Positions 36,101 to 45,699 of a stretch of DNA of 64,000 nucleotides are shown here, piece by piece (the first letter of the stretch is position 1; each line of letters starts with the position of its first letter). The stretch spans positions 62,001-126,000 of the forward strand of contig JAJTTP010000018.1 in NCBI GenBank assembly GCA_023313575.1. Reading direction: 5' to 3'. The position numbers were made by a program, and so were the translations under genes. Under the pieces are notes generated by a model. It saw only the letters and a list, made by a program, of their open reading frames with translations. It was not told where the DNA came from and searched no databases. The stretch is from Eutypella sp. D-1 (taxonomy: Eukaryota > Ascomycota > Sordariomycetes > Xylariales > Diatrypaceae).

Positions 36101-36369
36101 AAAAGGACCGGATAATATTAAAGCCATATTAATATTAGAATAATTTAAATAATTATATAAAAAAATAAAAACAAAATTTAAACTTATACATTAATAAATA
36201 AGCAAATATTATAATTAAAAAAGGTTAAAAAGATTAACCTTTTCGGAAAAAGATATAATTTATTTAGTTATAAAAAATATTACGATAAAATAACTTAATA
36301 AAAAACTTAATTATAAATATATTAAACCGTACCCAGTTATTAAAAAAATATTAAAAAATAATTACGAAT

Positions 36370-36610
36370 TAAATTTATTATTAAAAATTAAAATTTATTT
36401 AATTTTTTATATTTCCTTATTTAAGGACGTAATAAATATAAACGTTATAAAAATAAGATAAAACGATATTAAAATAAAAATAAACAAATACGAAATAAAG
36501 AAAATCCTAAACGTATAAATAAAAAATGGATAAATAAAATATAAAATTAAATAAAAAAAATATAATAACTCCGAAAATATATAAAAATTTATTAATTATT
36601 TAATAAACGT
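36370..36610 (+). pseudogene. Integrase C-terminus and chromodomain remnant
   Basis: KIYLIFYISLFKD resembles the 'KIHPVFHVSLLKP' block, and KYEIKKILNV followed by SENI resembles the start and end of a chromodomain ('YEVEKILD ... ENTWEP'), with stops between. Chromodomains direct chromoviral integration to heterochromatin (family knowledge). Confidence 0.65.
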
Positions 36611-37312
36611 TTAACACTTTTTAAAAAATTTTTACTAACGCCGATAAAAACGTTAATAAAAATAATATCTTAATTAAAATTACCCGATATATTTATCTTA
36701 AATTAATTAAGATCCGGAATAATTTTAAAATTTATTAACGTTTTAATAAACCCCGTAAAATGCGCATTTTTTACCCGATGTTTCTCCGTTTTTAATTTTT
36801 CTAATTTTTCCAAATTATCGATATTATAAAAGACCGTTTTTATTATTTTTTTATACCATATACGCTTTTAATAACGAAAACGACGGAATTTCGTATTAAC
36901 CGTATCAGCTTTTTTTTTTATAACTTTAAATTTTAACTTTAATTTTCGATATTAAAATATAATTTTTTATAATTATTTCGGATTAAGTTTAAATATATTA
37001 TATTAACTCCGGTTATAACGAATATATAATAAATAACAAGAAAAATCCGAGTTAAAAACTTTATATTTAAATTAACGGCGTTTATAATAAAAATAAAAAA
37101 CCATATTAATCGGATTAAATGATAAAATTGCTATAAAAAAAAATTACGTTAAAAAGTTTTATATTAAAATAAAGGTTTTACGTATTAAGAAACCGATTTA
37201 TTAATACGACCGGATATAATAAAAAATAAAACGAAATAAAAAAAAAATATTTATAATAATAAAAACGGAAAAATTGGTTTTAAAAATAAAAACCTTAAAA
37301 AGGAAAAGATCA

Positions 37313-37751
37313 TGTTATAACCTAATCAGGTTATAAAAGGTTAAATAAAGTTAATAACAAATCACGATCTTATTTAAAAAAACAAGGTTTTTAAGAAAAC
37401 TTAGCCATAATAAAATAATTATATTTAAATTACGTAATAAAAAGGATAACTAAAATAATTAATTATCCTAATAATCCAGAATAACTAAAATAACCAATTA
37501 TCTTAACAATTTAACAGTAACCATATATTTTAATGTTAAGAATAAAAGATATAAAATAATATATAATTACGTTTATTACCTTTTTCCTAAATAATTTTTA
37601 AACTTATTAGCTTATAATATAACTTAATTACTTAAAGCACCTTTTTTTTTATTATTACCAAACGTAATTACTTATTACTCAAAACCCCAGCACTCCTGCT
37701 AACATAAACCCCTCGACTGGACTAATAGTTAGGAATAGACCAGCCGTCACA
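37313..37751 (+). repeat. Right LTR of the gypsy element
   Basis: It starts TGTTATAACCTAATCAGG and ends CAGCCGTCACA, 439 bp. It still has the TG...CA ends. The 5' part is more AT-shifted than the same part of the left LTR; the last ~70 bp are nearly unmutated, as at the outer edge of the other LTR. Confidence 0.9.
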
Positions 37752-37756
37752 CCCAT
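37752..37756. repeat. Target-site duplication CCCAT (right)
   Basis: Exact copy of the pentamer at 30024-30028, directly following the CA end of the right LTR. Confidence 0.92.
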
Positions 37757-38697
37757 ATAGCTTCTCAATCGACTATGTCATTACCAGAAAATGGATAGGA
37801 GAAAAGGGGGTGGCTAAGGGTGTGATGGGGCTAATGCAGACCGGGTCCATAGAAATCCGTAAACTATACCTAGGTAGCTAGCTCACAGAACCGTTCATTC
37901 TTCGTACAGGTTTCATGGACGTCACTCTTTTATCCACAGTGTGAAGCCTGTTGATTAGACGCCATGATAGGTAAAAGTGGCTTGCAATGCAATGACTTGG
38001 TTATTGAGAGAGGCCCGAGATCTGACGCTGGATGGGCACGGTATTTAACACGTACGACAGACAACAAAGCAACCAAGTGAAGCTACCAATTGTTATTCCT
38101 CGCAGAAAGTGTACCCAAAACAGACTTGAAACTAAAGATATGCCACGGAGGTAAGAACCAGAACTGAGCGCAGGGTTGTGTCCCCCAGCGTTTTGGGAGC
38201 GGCGAACACATACATCAAATAGGTAGTCATCCATTGGATCTTCGAAAGCCCATGGTTAAATGATACAAAGGGGGGATCTCATAGTACTCGCTAGTTTACC
38301 AGCCGGTCCTCGGTTATTCGTTGGAAATCGGAGGCCGCGGGGCCTTCCGTTAATGACTAGGTAACTAACCATTTTGCGGAGATCGTCCACACCACAGGGA
38401 AAAATACAACCTAATCGGCTCCGATGTTCGGGATGTGGAGAAGGCCTGCTAGGGCAGGTCGTGACTGGTTTTGTCGTCACGTCTGGAGGGATATAAAAGG
38501 AGTTAGACGGTGGACTCCTCCCTTCCCCTTTTTTCTAGGGTAGTAAGGAAATAGAACAATAAATTGGTTCATAAGCAACTTTTTTTTTTGGCAAGAAGTT
38601 CAAGTCTCCAAAAAATAACGTATAGGAAGAAAGAAAGACGACAACCACCACCACCACCGCCACAACAACAAGGGGGAAAAAAGTAAAGAAAGAAAAC
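37757..38697. other. Right flank of the element, promoter of the CMD-like gene
   Basis: Normal base composition returns at once after the duplication. No gene is recognised. The A- and CA-rich stretch at 38570-38697 is the leader of the next gene. Confidence 0.45.
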
Positions 38698-39529
38698 ATG
38701 CGCATCCCCTACACCCCGAACCCACCACAGCCGACGACGGAGGCCGAAGCGGCCATCGTATCGCGGATCGCGGCACGGCGGGCACCGCGGCCGCTGCAAG
38801 CCCTGGACCTGACGCTGCTGCACGCGCCGCCGGTGGCGGACGGCTGGAACGGGTTCCTGGGGGCGGTGCGGGAGTCGACGTCGCTGGACGCCGGGTTACG
38901 GGAGGCGCTGATCTGCCGGGTGGCGGTGTGCAACCGCGCGTGGTACGAGTGGGGCCACCACGCGCCGCTGGCGGCGGGCGCGGGCGTCAGCGAGGAGGCC
39001 CTGCGCCGCGTCGTTCGCCGCGAGGCGCCCTATGCCGGCGACGAGGACGCGGAGCAGGAGAGGACGCGCTGCGGTCTCGACGATAAGATCTGGGCTGCCC
39101 TTCGCTACGCCGATGAGATGACCAGGAATGTCCAGGTCGCTGATGCTACGTTTGAGGACCTCCGCCGCCATTGCAATGAGAGGGAGGTCGTTGAGGTCAC
39201 CGCTACGGTGGGTTGTCCCCCCTTTACCTCACCCCCCCCTCCTTTTATTCCCATCTGTATATGAAAAGACGCTCCTGACTGACTCCATAAACTACCTACA
39301 CAGGTCGCGGCTTACAACTGCGTCAGCCGATTTCTGGTTGCGCTCGATGGTAAGTCTCTATGGCTTCCTTCCCCTTTTCCTAAAACCTCGCTTTGGCCAA
39401 CCCAAACCCCCCCTGCCCCGCCAAACTACTCTCCCATACATTTGGAATAATATCTGATCTCGAGGTCTAATATCGTTTGTAGTTGGCGAGAAAAATGCGA
39501 CGGGTCCCGATGTCGACCTGTCACATTGA
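38698..39529 (+). CDS. Carboxymuconolactone decarboxylase / AhpD-like family protein
   Basis: Three exons: 38698-39207, 39304-39349 and 39483-39529, giving 200 residues. Introns are GTGGGT...ACAG (96 nt) and GTAAGT...GTAG (133 nt). The conserved CMD helix-turn block is LREALICRVAVCNRAWYEWG directly followed by HHAPLAAGAGVSEEALRRV, with the 'YEW-x2-H' signature. A second block is DDKIWAALRYADEMTRNVQV, and after splicing VAAYNCVSRFLVALDVGEKN, which matches the usual C-terminus of fungal members. The AhpD Cys-x2-Cys redox pair is absent, so peroxidase activity is unlikely; substrate unknown. No signal peptide. Confidence 0.88.
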
Positions 39530-40324
39530 GCGACGATGGGGCTAGTCTCAACTTTGTGTCTTAGAGAGATTAGGAATCGACCTTTTTTCAGCTTGTGTCG
39601 TGAGACCGGCAAGACCATAACGTAAACTCTTTGTGTAAAACGCTCACGTCTTTAACTACAGAATCATAAATAATCAAGTCATATATGATCTAATTTACCT
39701 GGCGCACCACCAACCACGCAGTATGCACTTAAATAAAATGTGGATTATTGACCTACATCCGTGATCTGACCCCAACCCCAACCCTATCACTCCCTTTTTC
39801 CAGTAGACCGACCTCGTGCAGCCTCCCATGATGACCCTGTACATAATTTCCAACCGCCCATCCAATCGGCCCCATGAAATATCCGTCCTTCCTACCCTAT
39901 TGGACATAAAGAAACAATTTCCACATGGGAAGCAAGAAGCCCGAAACACCGGAAGAGATAGCTGGCCCCAAAACAAAGAATCCGACGGGACCGGAAACGA
40001 AAATATAAAGGAAAGAAGATAAAAATAGAAATACTAGTTATGCAGTATAGTATAGAGGGTATCTCAGGTCTGAAGTGAAGTATGCGTGAAGGGAGAAAAA
40101 AGAAAAAAAGAGGCGAATTCCTCGTGTGGTAGAAGACGACGCATTGCGTAATGCTGCGCGTAGAAATGAATATGTAATGGAATATGCAGGTGCCGAAAAG
40201 CGTGAAAAATGATAATAAAAGGCTGTGTCCTGTCTGTCCCCTTTCCTGATTCTGGTATCGTTATCGTTATGGCATTTCATTATCGGTCGTATATCATGCG
40301 TGTATCGTGCACATGTGCAGTAAA
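39530..40324. other. Convergent 3' intergenic region
   Basis: It separates the CMD-like gene (+) from the membrane protein (-). No gene is seen and the short frames lack domain resemblance. Confidence 0.45.
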
Positions 40325-41209
40325 CTAGAAATCATCCGATATGGGACTAATCGGTGACGGGGGCTTGTATATTGGACCACCGCTTAGTGGGCTGCTCATA
40401 GGCGAAGACGGCGGGGTCCTCAAGCCGGTTGGTACTCGTGGCGCCTTGGACATGGCCTCTTCGATGGAGGCGTGCCGCTTCGCCATGACAGGCGAGCGCT
40501 GTAACTCTTCGACGACACCCATCCAGCCTGTGCGATGCTGCGGTGTTCCCGGCTGCTCGGAATGCACCATCGGTGTCGTCTTGACTCTCGTTAGATTATG
40601 CTTTTTCTTCTTCAAGCCGTCCGTGAGCCCCGCGGGGAGCTTGGGTCTGTGCGCTGAATGGTGGTGGTGTCGCGACTCTATCCAATCGTCATCTGGGAAT
40701 GGTGGGGGCGGGGGTATGACCGGGGCGGCGGCCCTCGCGGACGACTTCTCCTTTTCGCGGTCGCTGACGGTGGCGGCGACGATGCCCATATAGACCACCA
40801 AGAATCGTGTACGTAGAAGATCCAATCTGCGCACCCTCTCTTCCAGCAGCTTCCGGTGGTATGCCCACAATATCCTGGCACTAGCACGCAGTGACGTACC
40901 GCCCTCAGCGATCAGGAGGCGGTTCAAGTCCTCGCGCAAATCGTCGCCGCTCTTCTGGATCTCGCGCAGTAGCCTGCTGAGGCGCACCTTATCGTCGAGC
41001 CTGTGGACACGAGCGACATCGCGATCGTAGCTCTCGTTCTCCTGGATTGAAAAGTCCACTGCGTCGAGGAAGACGGCGATCTCTCGCGGGGCGGCCAGGT
41101 ACGCAGTAGTGTATGTGGAGAGGATCTGGGCGGACACGATGAGGGCTAGAAATAGAGCGGTGACGACCAAGATCAAGGTCCACAGAAGAGAGGAGGAGGG
41201 GTCCGCCAT
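40325..41209 (-). CDS. Unknown membrane protein with N-terminal transmembrane segment
   Basis: An intronless minus-strand frame of 294 residues starts MADPSSSLLWTLILVVTALF. The first 36 residues form one strong membrane helix (LLWTLILVVTALFLALIVSA). A predicted helical, charged region follows (VHRLDDKVRLSRLLREIQKS, then RILWAYHRKLLEERVRRLDL), with a second hydrophobic stretch LVVYMGIVAATV near residues 136-147. The C-terminal ~140 residues are Pro/Ser/His-rich and basic and look disordered, ending PISPISDDF. No family is recognised. Clean coding composition and the position divergent from BUD32 support a real gene. Confidence 0.75.
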   Translation of the reverse strand: MADPSSSLLWTLILVVTALFLALIVSAQILSTYTTAYLAAPREIAVFLDAVDFSIQENESYDRDVARVHRLDDKVRLSRLLREIQKSGDDLREDLNRLLIAEGGTSLRASARILWAYHRKLLEERVRRLDLLRTRFLVVYMGIVAATVSDREKEKSSARAAAPVIPPPPPFPDDDWIESRHHHHSAHRPKLPAGLTDGLKKKKHNLTRVKTTPMVHSEQPGTPQHRTGWMGVVEELQRSPVMAKRHASIEEAMSKAPRVPTGLRTPPSSPMSSPLSGGPIYKPPSPISPISDDF

Positions 41210-42978
41210 ATCGCGAACATGAGGGTGGGGGGTTTGAAGACCATGAAGAAAATTGCAGTTGATGTTGAGAATGGATGGGCGGGTAGATTGAAGGGAATAA
41301 TACTATTAATTTTGCAGCTCGCCTTCGGGAGAAGTCTACAACCACGTATAGATGAGCTACGCCACCGGGATTATTAAGTGGGAAAGTGACATTGTTAGTA
41401 AGGCTTTGGGGGGGTTCTAGAGGTTCTTGGGGTGCCTATTGAATTGAATGCAAGTTTTTTTTCTTTCCTTTTTTAACAGCCAACAGGTACGAAGTAGAGA
41501 GACAAATGGATGGCAAGGATGGGTACTACCTTAGGGCTGGCGGATGGGATTGGCCATTTAATGACGTTCTCGGCTCAGATCTCCTCCAGGTAGGGTCCTA
41601 TAGTCCTTTCTATACGTACTAAGTACCCTACTTTGTACCCAGAGTAGACCTCGGAATTGCTGCCAGCTGGACTTGTTGTTGGAACAACTCAACCCTTTGT
41701 TATTCGGTTGTGTATTCCGGTTGTGTCTTCCTATTCCTTCTTGTCCCATGTTTGTCCCATGAGGGCTGCGCTTGTGTGTGGTTGTGTGGCAGGCTGGCAG
41801 TTGTGTGGTACCGCCCACCATGATATTTCCGGGTAGCGTAATTCGATGAAAACTCCCCTGACAGCCTCAATCCCTGCTGCATGGGCAGCATGGCAGCATG
41901 GGAATGGGCGGCTAGGCCCGTATTCGGTGAATCACCAGTGACTGCGAGTGATCTGACTCCGCTGATCCACCACATCATCCACTACAATCCACTACATCCA
42001 CCTTCCGAGTCCCCCTCCTTTACCCTACCCAAGTATCTACCGATTCACTAATATGTAATGTGCGTCTGCTGCAACGCAACATTCGATCCATAGGGCCACA
42101 TAGAGCCCACCAAAAGCCCACTAGAAGCCCACAGTGGTTCACCGCGAACGCTGCGCGAGCTGCGAACAGCTGCGAGTTGCATAAGGAACTATTTCTCTTC
42201 GGGGTGGCTGGGGCCCTCGTGACGATGTTCCAGAAACATCTTAGGATCGAGAAAAGAAACAAACCGAGGTTTGTGCCCTTGCAGCAAACACCAGCAGGGG
42301 GGGGAGGGGGAGTTGGGGCTATCATCCCATCCTAGCGGTCCACATGGTGCGAAAAACCCAACAATATTTTTAGTTAACTAAGCGAAGAGCGAGAGGGGTT
42401 GATAGTCATAGTCACTACCCCTCAGGTCTTTAGAATGGTAGAATAGTCCTGAAGAGTAAACTGGGAGAAGCGGAAGGTGATAGAGCTGAAATGCATTCAA
42501 AGACAGCCACAGGCCAGTAATCAAGTATTCAAGATGAAGGCGCATCCAAACTCAGCTGCGACTGCCCGCCTCGGCTGCTCGGGTCCAGGTAATACCTAGG
42601 TACCTTGCCCCGCGTTCAATTTTCAAGTTTGTGCTTACCTACCCCCGTTGATCGTAGATCCCGAGGTCTCAGGGCTACTTATCGCTTATCGCCTTATCAA
42701 TCGCGGGGCAAACTAAGTAATCACTTCCAGATTGGGAGAGGTAAAGTTAGGTACAAAGTATGAGGTAGACAGACACCGTATATGCGCCCAGGTGCAGTTT
42801 GTATCCCAAGGGTTGCTATCATCATCACAGTAGAACCATTCAAGTTGCACACGGCCATTTACGTTTTAAGGTACTTATGTAATTCCAACATACTCGTAGA
42901 CAGTTACTCTAGTCTTGGTTTTGATATCTCGAAAAGCGCCGAATCTTGCAAGCCCAAGTAACAACCCCGCCACCAACC
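41210..42978. promoter_or_regulatory. Divergent intergenic region (membrane protein / BUD32)
   Basis: In 1.8 kb between divergent genes no coding region is supported. It must hold both promoters. Repeats of the TACCTA/TAGGTA word family occur in the right half (for example around 42590-42650). Confidence 0.4.
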
Positions 42979-43908
42979 ATGGCAGCAACACAACCACCAC
43001 AACCACCAGCACCACCACAGCAACAGCAACAAGAAGCGCCGCCGCAGCCACCGACAAAACCCCCGCAGCAGTTCCCGCTCCCGCAGATCCTAACGTACCC
43101 GTCGTCGCGGCCGGCGGAGCTAGTGACGCAGGGGGCGGAGGGGCGGGTATACCGGACGACGCACGCGCTGGGGACGGTAGCAGCGGCGCTGAAGTACCGG
43201 CCAGCGAAGCCGTGGCGGCACCCAGCGCTGGACGCGCGACTGACGCGCCACCGCATCCTAGCCGAGGCCCGGATCCTAGCCCGCTGCCGCCGCGACGGCG
43301 TCCGCGTCCCCGCCGTCTACGCCCTCGACGACGTCGCCGGCTGGCTCGCCCTCGAGTGGATTCCTGGCTCCCCCGTCCGCGCTGCGATTAACCGCTGGCT
43401 TGACGCCGCTGGTGGCCGTGGGGAGCCAGAGGAGGAGGAGGAGGAGGAGGATGGGCGTCAGGGCGGATATAAGCTCGGCTTGGATCGCGACACGGCGCCC
43501 CTCGTCGACCTCATGCGCCGCGTCGGCGACGCCGTCGGACGCCTGCATAAGGCAGGCGTGATACACGGGGACCTAACAACGAGCAACATGATGCTGCGGC
43601 CTCCTGCTGGCGCTGAGGCGGCCTCGGAAACCCCAAGCGACGACCCGGAAGCGGAGGCGCGGCTCCTCGACGGCGAGATCGTACTGATCGATTTCGGGCT
43701 GGCGAGCCAGGGCACGGCGGACGAGGACCGCGCCGTCGACCTGTACGTGCTGGAGCGCGCGTTCGCGAGCACCCACCCGCGCGCTGAGCCCCTGTTCGCG
43801 GACGCCGTGCTCGCCGCCTACGCCGCTGCCTTCCGCCAGGCCCCCGCCGTCCTGCGCAAGCTCGACGACGTCCGTCTGCGCGGCCGCAAGAGGAGTATGA
43901 TTGGATGA
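42979..43908 (+). CDS. bud32: EKC/KEOPS complex kinase/ATPase BUD32
   Basis: Intronless, 309 residues from the ATG at 42979 in a good context (ACCATGG); an upstream TTG frame extension is not needed. Bud32 is the small atypical kinase of the KEOPS complex required for the t6A modification of tRNA and for telomere upkeep. Seen: Gln/Pro-rich N-terminus; glycine-loop equivalent ELVTQGAEGRVYRTT; AALKYRPAKPWRHPALD with the 'K-x-Y-R' ATP lysine; RLTRHRILAEARILARCRR; VIHGDLTTSNMML with catalytic Asp198; VLIDFGLAS with Asp238; DRAVDLYVLERAFASTHP; and the conserved C-terminus VRLRGRKRSMIG. A Glu-rich insertion (EPEEEEEEEDG) near residue 155 is unusual. It is convergent with the GCL regulatory gene, 505 bp apart. 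Confidence 0.95.
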   Translation: MAATQPPQPPAPPQQQQQEAPPQPPTKPPQQFPLPQILTYPSSRPAELVTQGAEGRVYRTTHALGTVAAALKYRPAKPWRHPALDARLTRHRILAEARILARCRRDGVRVPAVYALDDVAGWLALEWIPGSPVRAAINRWLDAAGGRGEPEEEEEEEDGRQGGYKLGLDRDTAPLVDLMRRVGDAVGRLHKAGVIHGDLTTSNMMLRPPAGAEAASETPSDDPEAEARLLDGEIVLIDFGLASQGTADEDRAVDLYVLERAFASTHPRAEPLFADAVLAAYAAAFRQAPAVLRKLDDVRLRGRKRSMIG

Positions 43909-44413
43909 GTTTGGGGTTAGGGGCGTATTTTAGACGACGGAGAGAGAGGGGGGGGGGCAGGGGGTGCGAGTGATTGATTGATTGAATGCCCGTATATTAT
44001 GAGGAAGAGCGAAAATATGATGAACGATTTTTACGATGATTATTGCCCTCTCTGCTTTATGCTCAGTCCTGCTACTCTATCTACTATGACTGCTTTACTG
44101 CTCTCTCTCTATCGTAATCGGCCAGGTGCTGCTAAATTCGTGGAATGGAGTCCAGTTAATCAAATCACACAAATTCGCCATGAGTACCGCACCACAATCT
44201 CTAATAACGCATTCCTTGCTCAGCATGCATGCGGAAAAAAAAAAAACTCTTTCTAAAGAAAGCTCATGAACGGCGTGGAATACAAATAATTCAGAATATG
44301 CAGTTAAAAAAAAAAAGGAATCAACTCCGAGGCTGTATTTACATGTATGCAGACGCCCATGACCCACACCACACACCCAACAAACCGCTGATGTTTTTTT
44401 TCTTTTTTCTTTT
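43909..44413. other. Convergent 3' region between bud32 and the GCL regulatory subunit
   Basis: About 500 bp shared by two 3' ends. It has A runs (44234-44244, 44306-44316) and a T-rich stretch at 44394-44415 that may serve polyadenylation. No gene. Confidence 0.5.
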
Positions 44414-45699
44414 TTACAAATTCTTCTCCACCAGCTCCGCCCCCGCGAAGTATCCCTTATTCTCGATAACGCCGCGATCCCTAACGACGGCAGTGTACTT
44501 GATGACCCACTGTGGCACGAGGTCGCCGCGGAGGCCCGGGCCGCCAACTACTCCTTCGTCGGTGTCGGCGAGAACGCCGGCGCCGCCGGGGCCCTGGCCC
44601 AAAAGCTCGCGCAGCGTGCCGCTGGGCAGCACGTCGGTGCAGTCGGAGTGGGTGAGGAGCTCGATGCCCTCGGCGCGGGCGAGGTCGGTCAGGGGCGGGG
44701 GCACGCTGCAGCAGTTACGGACGTTGATCTGGTCGACGGCGGGGCGGGCGGCGCCGGAGTGATCGCGGACGCGGGGGTCGTCGAGGAAGCGGCGCAGCTT
44801 CTCGCTGCCGAACTCAGCGACGCCGAGGCGGCGGGCGCGGCCCTCGGCGCGCAGGGGCGCGATGGCCGCGGCCCAGGTCGCGGCCTCGGCCTCGCCGTCC
44901 CCCATCTTCGCGTTCAGCTTGTCCGCCTCCCACTCGCAGTCCCCCTCGAACGAGATCCCCGGGAACGACACGATCAGCAGGTCCACGTCCTCGACGCGGC
45001 TGGCCCCCAGCTCGCGGCGCACCAGGTCTAGTGCTTCGCGCGCGTGCGCTGCGCGCGCCGCGGTTGATGATGGTGCTGTTGGTAGGTAGAATAGCTTCGC
45101 TGTGATCTCGTATTGTGACCGGTCTTCTTGGAGCCCCGCTGCCGACCAGTCGATGCGCGGCACGTACAGCGTTGACTCCTCGCGCGCGGTCCACGCCTCG
45201 AGGGCCGGCCGTCCGGTCCCGGCGGCGGCGTTGTTGTTGTCGTCCCCGTTCTTCTTCGCCCCGTTCTTGATCCCGTTCTTCTTCAGATCGTGCCCGTTCG
45301 GCTGATTGCTGTTTCCGTTTATGATTTCTGCGTTTAATGGCTGGAAGCGGTCGTGGCCATTGCCATTGCCATTGCCATTGCCATTGCCGTTACCGTTGCC
45401 GTTACCGTTCGGGTACGCCGCGCAGGCGTAGTCTTCTTGCGCGGCGAGAATGTTGGCCCGTAGGGAGTTGGTGAGCTCGAGGTTCGACCGGAAGGTCCCC
45501 GGCTTCCGGATGGAGGGGCCGCCCTGGACGACATTTCTATAGGGGAGGCAAACAGCGCGGTGATTAGTCAAAATGCCCCGACAACAACATATAATGCGCA
45601 CCTAGCCAAGGCGTGGAGAGGTCATGGCATGAATGAGCATGGACTTGGCAAAGGGAATGAAGGCGCAACCAACCCAGTGGAGAGTATTATTCGCGTCAT
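44414..45699 (-). CDS. Glutamate-cysteine ligase regulatory (modifier) subunit
   Basis: Two exons on the minus strand: 45699-45674 (26 nt) and 45536-44414, giving 382 residues; intron GTTGGT...CTATAG, 137 nt. The family is an aldo-keto-reductase-fold partner of glutamate-cysteine ligase that raises its efficiency in glutathione synthesis. The tiny first exon rebuilds the expected start MTRIILSTGNVVQGGPSIRK, followed by PGTFRSNLELTNSLRANIL. Family landmarks: VDLLIVSFPGISFEGDCEWE, DQINVRNCCSVPPPLTDLAR, GIELLTHSDCTDVLPSGTLR, WVIKYTAVVRDRGVIENKGY and FAGAEL. An Asn-Gly dipeptide repeat (about nine NG units, near 45357-45410) and a Lys/Asn-rich patch are inserted near residue 50. Start choice relies on the rebuilt beta-strand; a longer frame without intron begins with no homology. 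Confidence 0.92.
45357..45410 (-). repeat. Coding hexamer microsatellite encoding (Asn-Gly)n
   Basis: Tandem GGCAAT/GGTAAC-type hexamers on the minus strand encode nine Asn-Gly units inside the GCL regulatory subunit. It is in frame and length changes would not shift the reading frame. Confidence 0.85.

Larger units (their letters stand above)
30029..37751 (+). mobile_element. RIP-degraded Ty3/gypsy chromodomain LTR retrotransposon with nested solo LTRs
   Basis: A 7,723-bp unit is bounded by two LTRs of 439 bp each and flanked by the perfect 5-bp duplication CCCAT. The inner sequence is very AT-rich and full of in-frame TAA/TAG, consistent with CpA-to-TpA change on both strands (RIP). Despite this, pol order is readable in the plus frame: reverse transcriptase, RNase H, integrase, then a C-terminal chromodomain-like segment. 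That order places it in the Ty3/gypsy chromovirus group. It has been split inside the reverse transcriptase by solo LTRs at 33462-34286. Without that 825-bp insertion plus one 5-bp duplication copy the element would be about 6.9 kb. No frame is intact, so it is non-autonomous. Confidence 0.92.
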
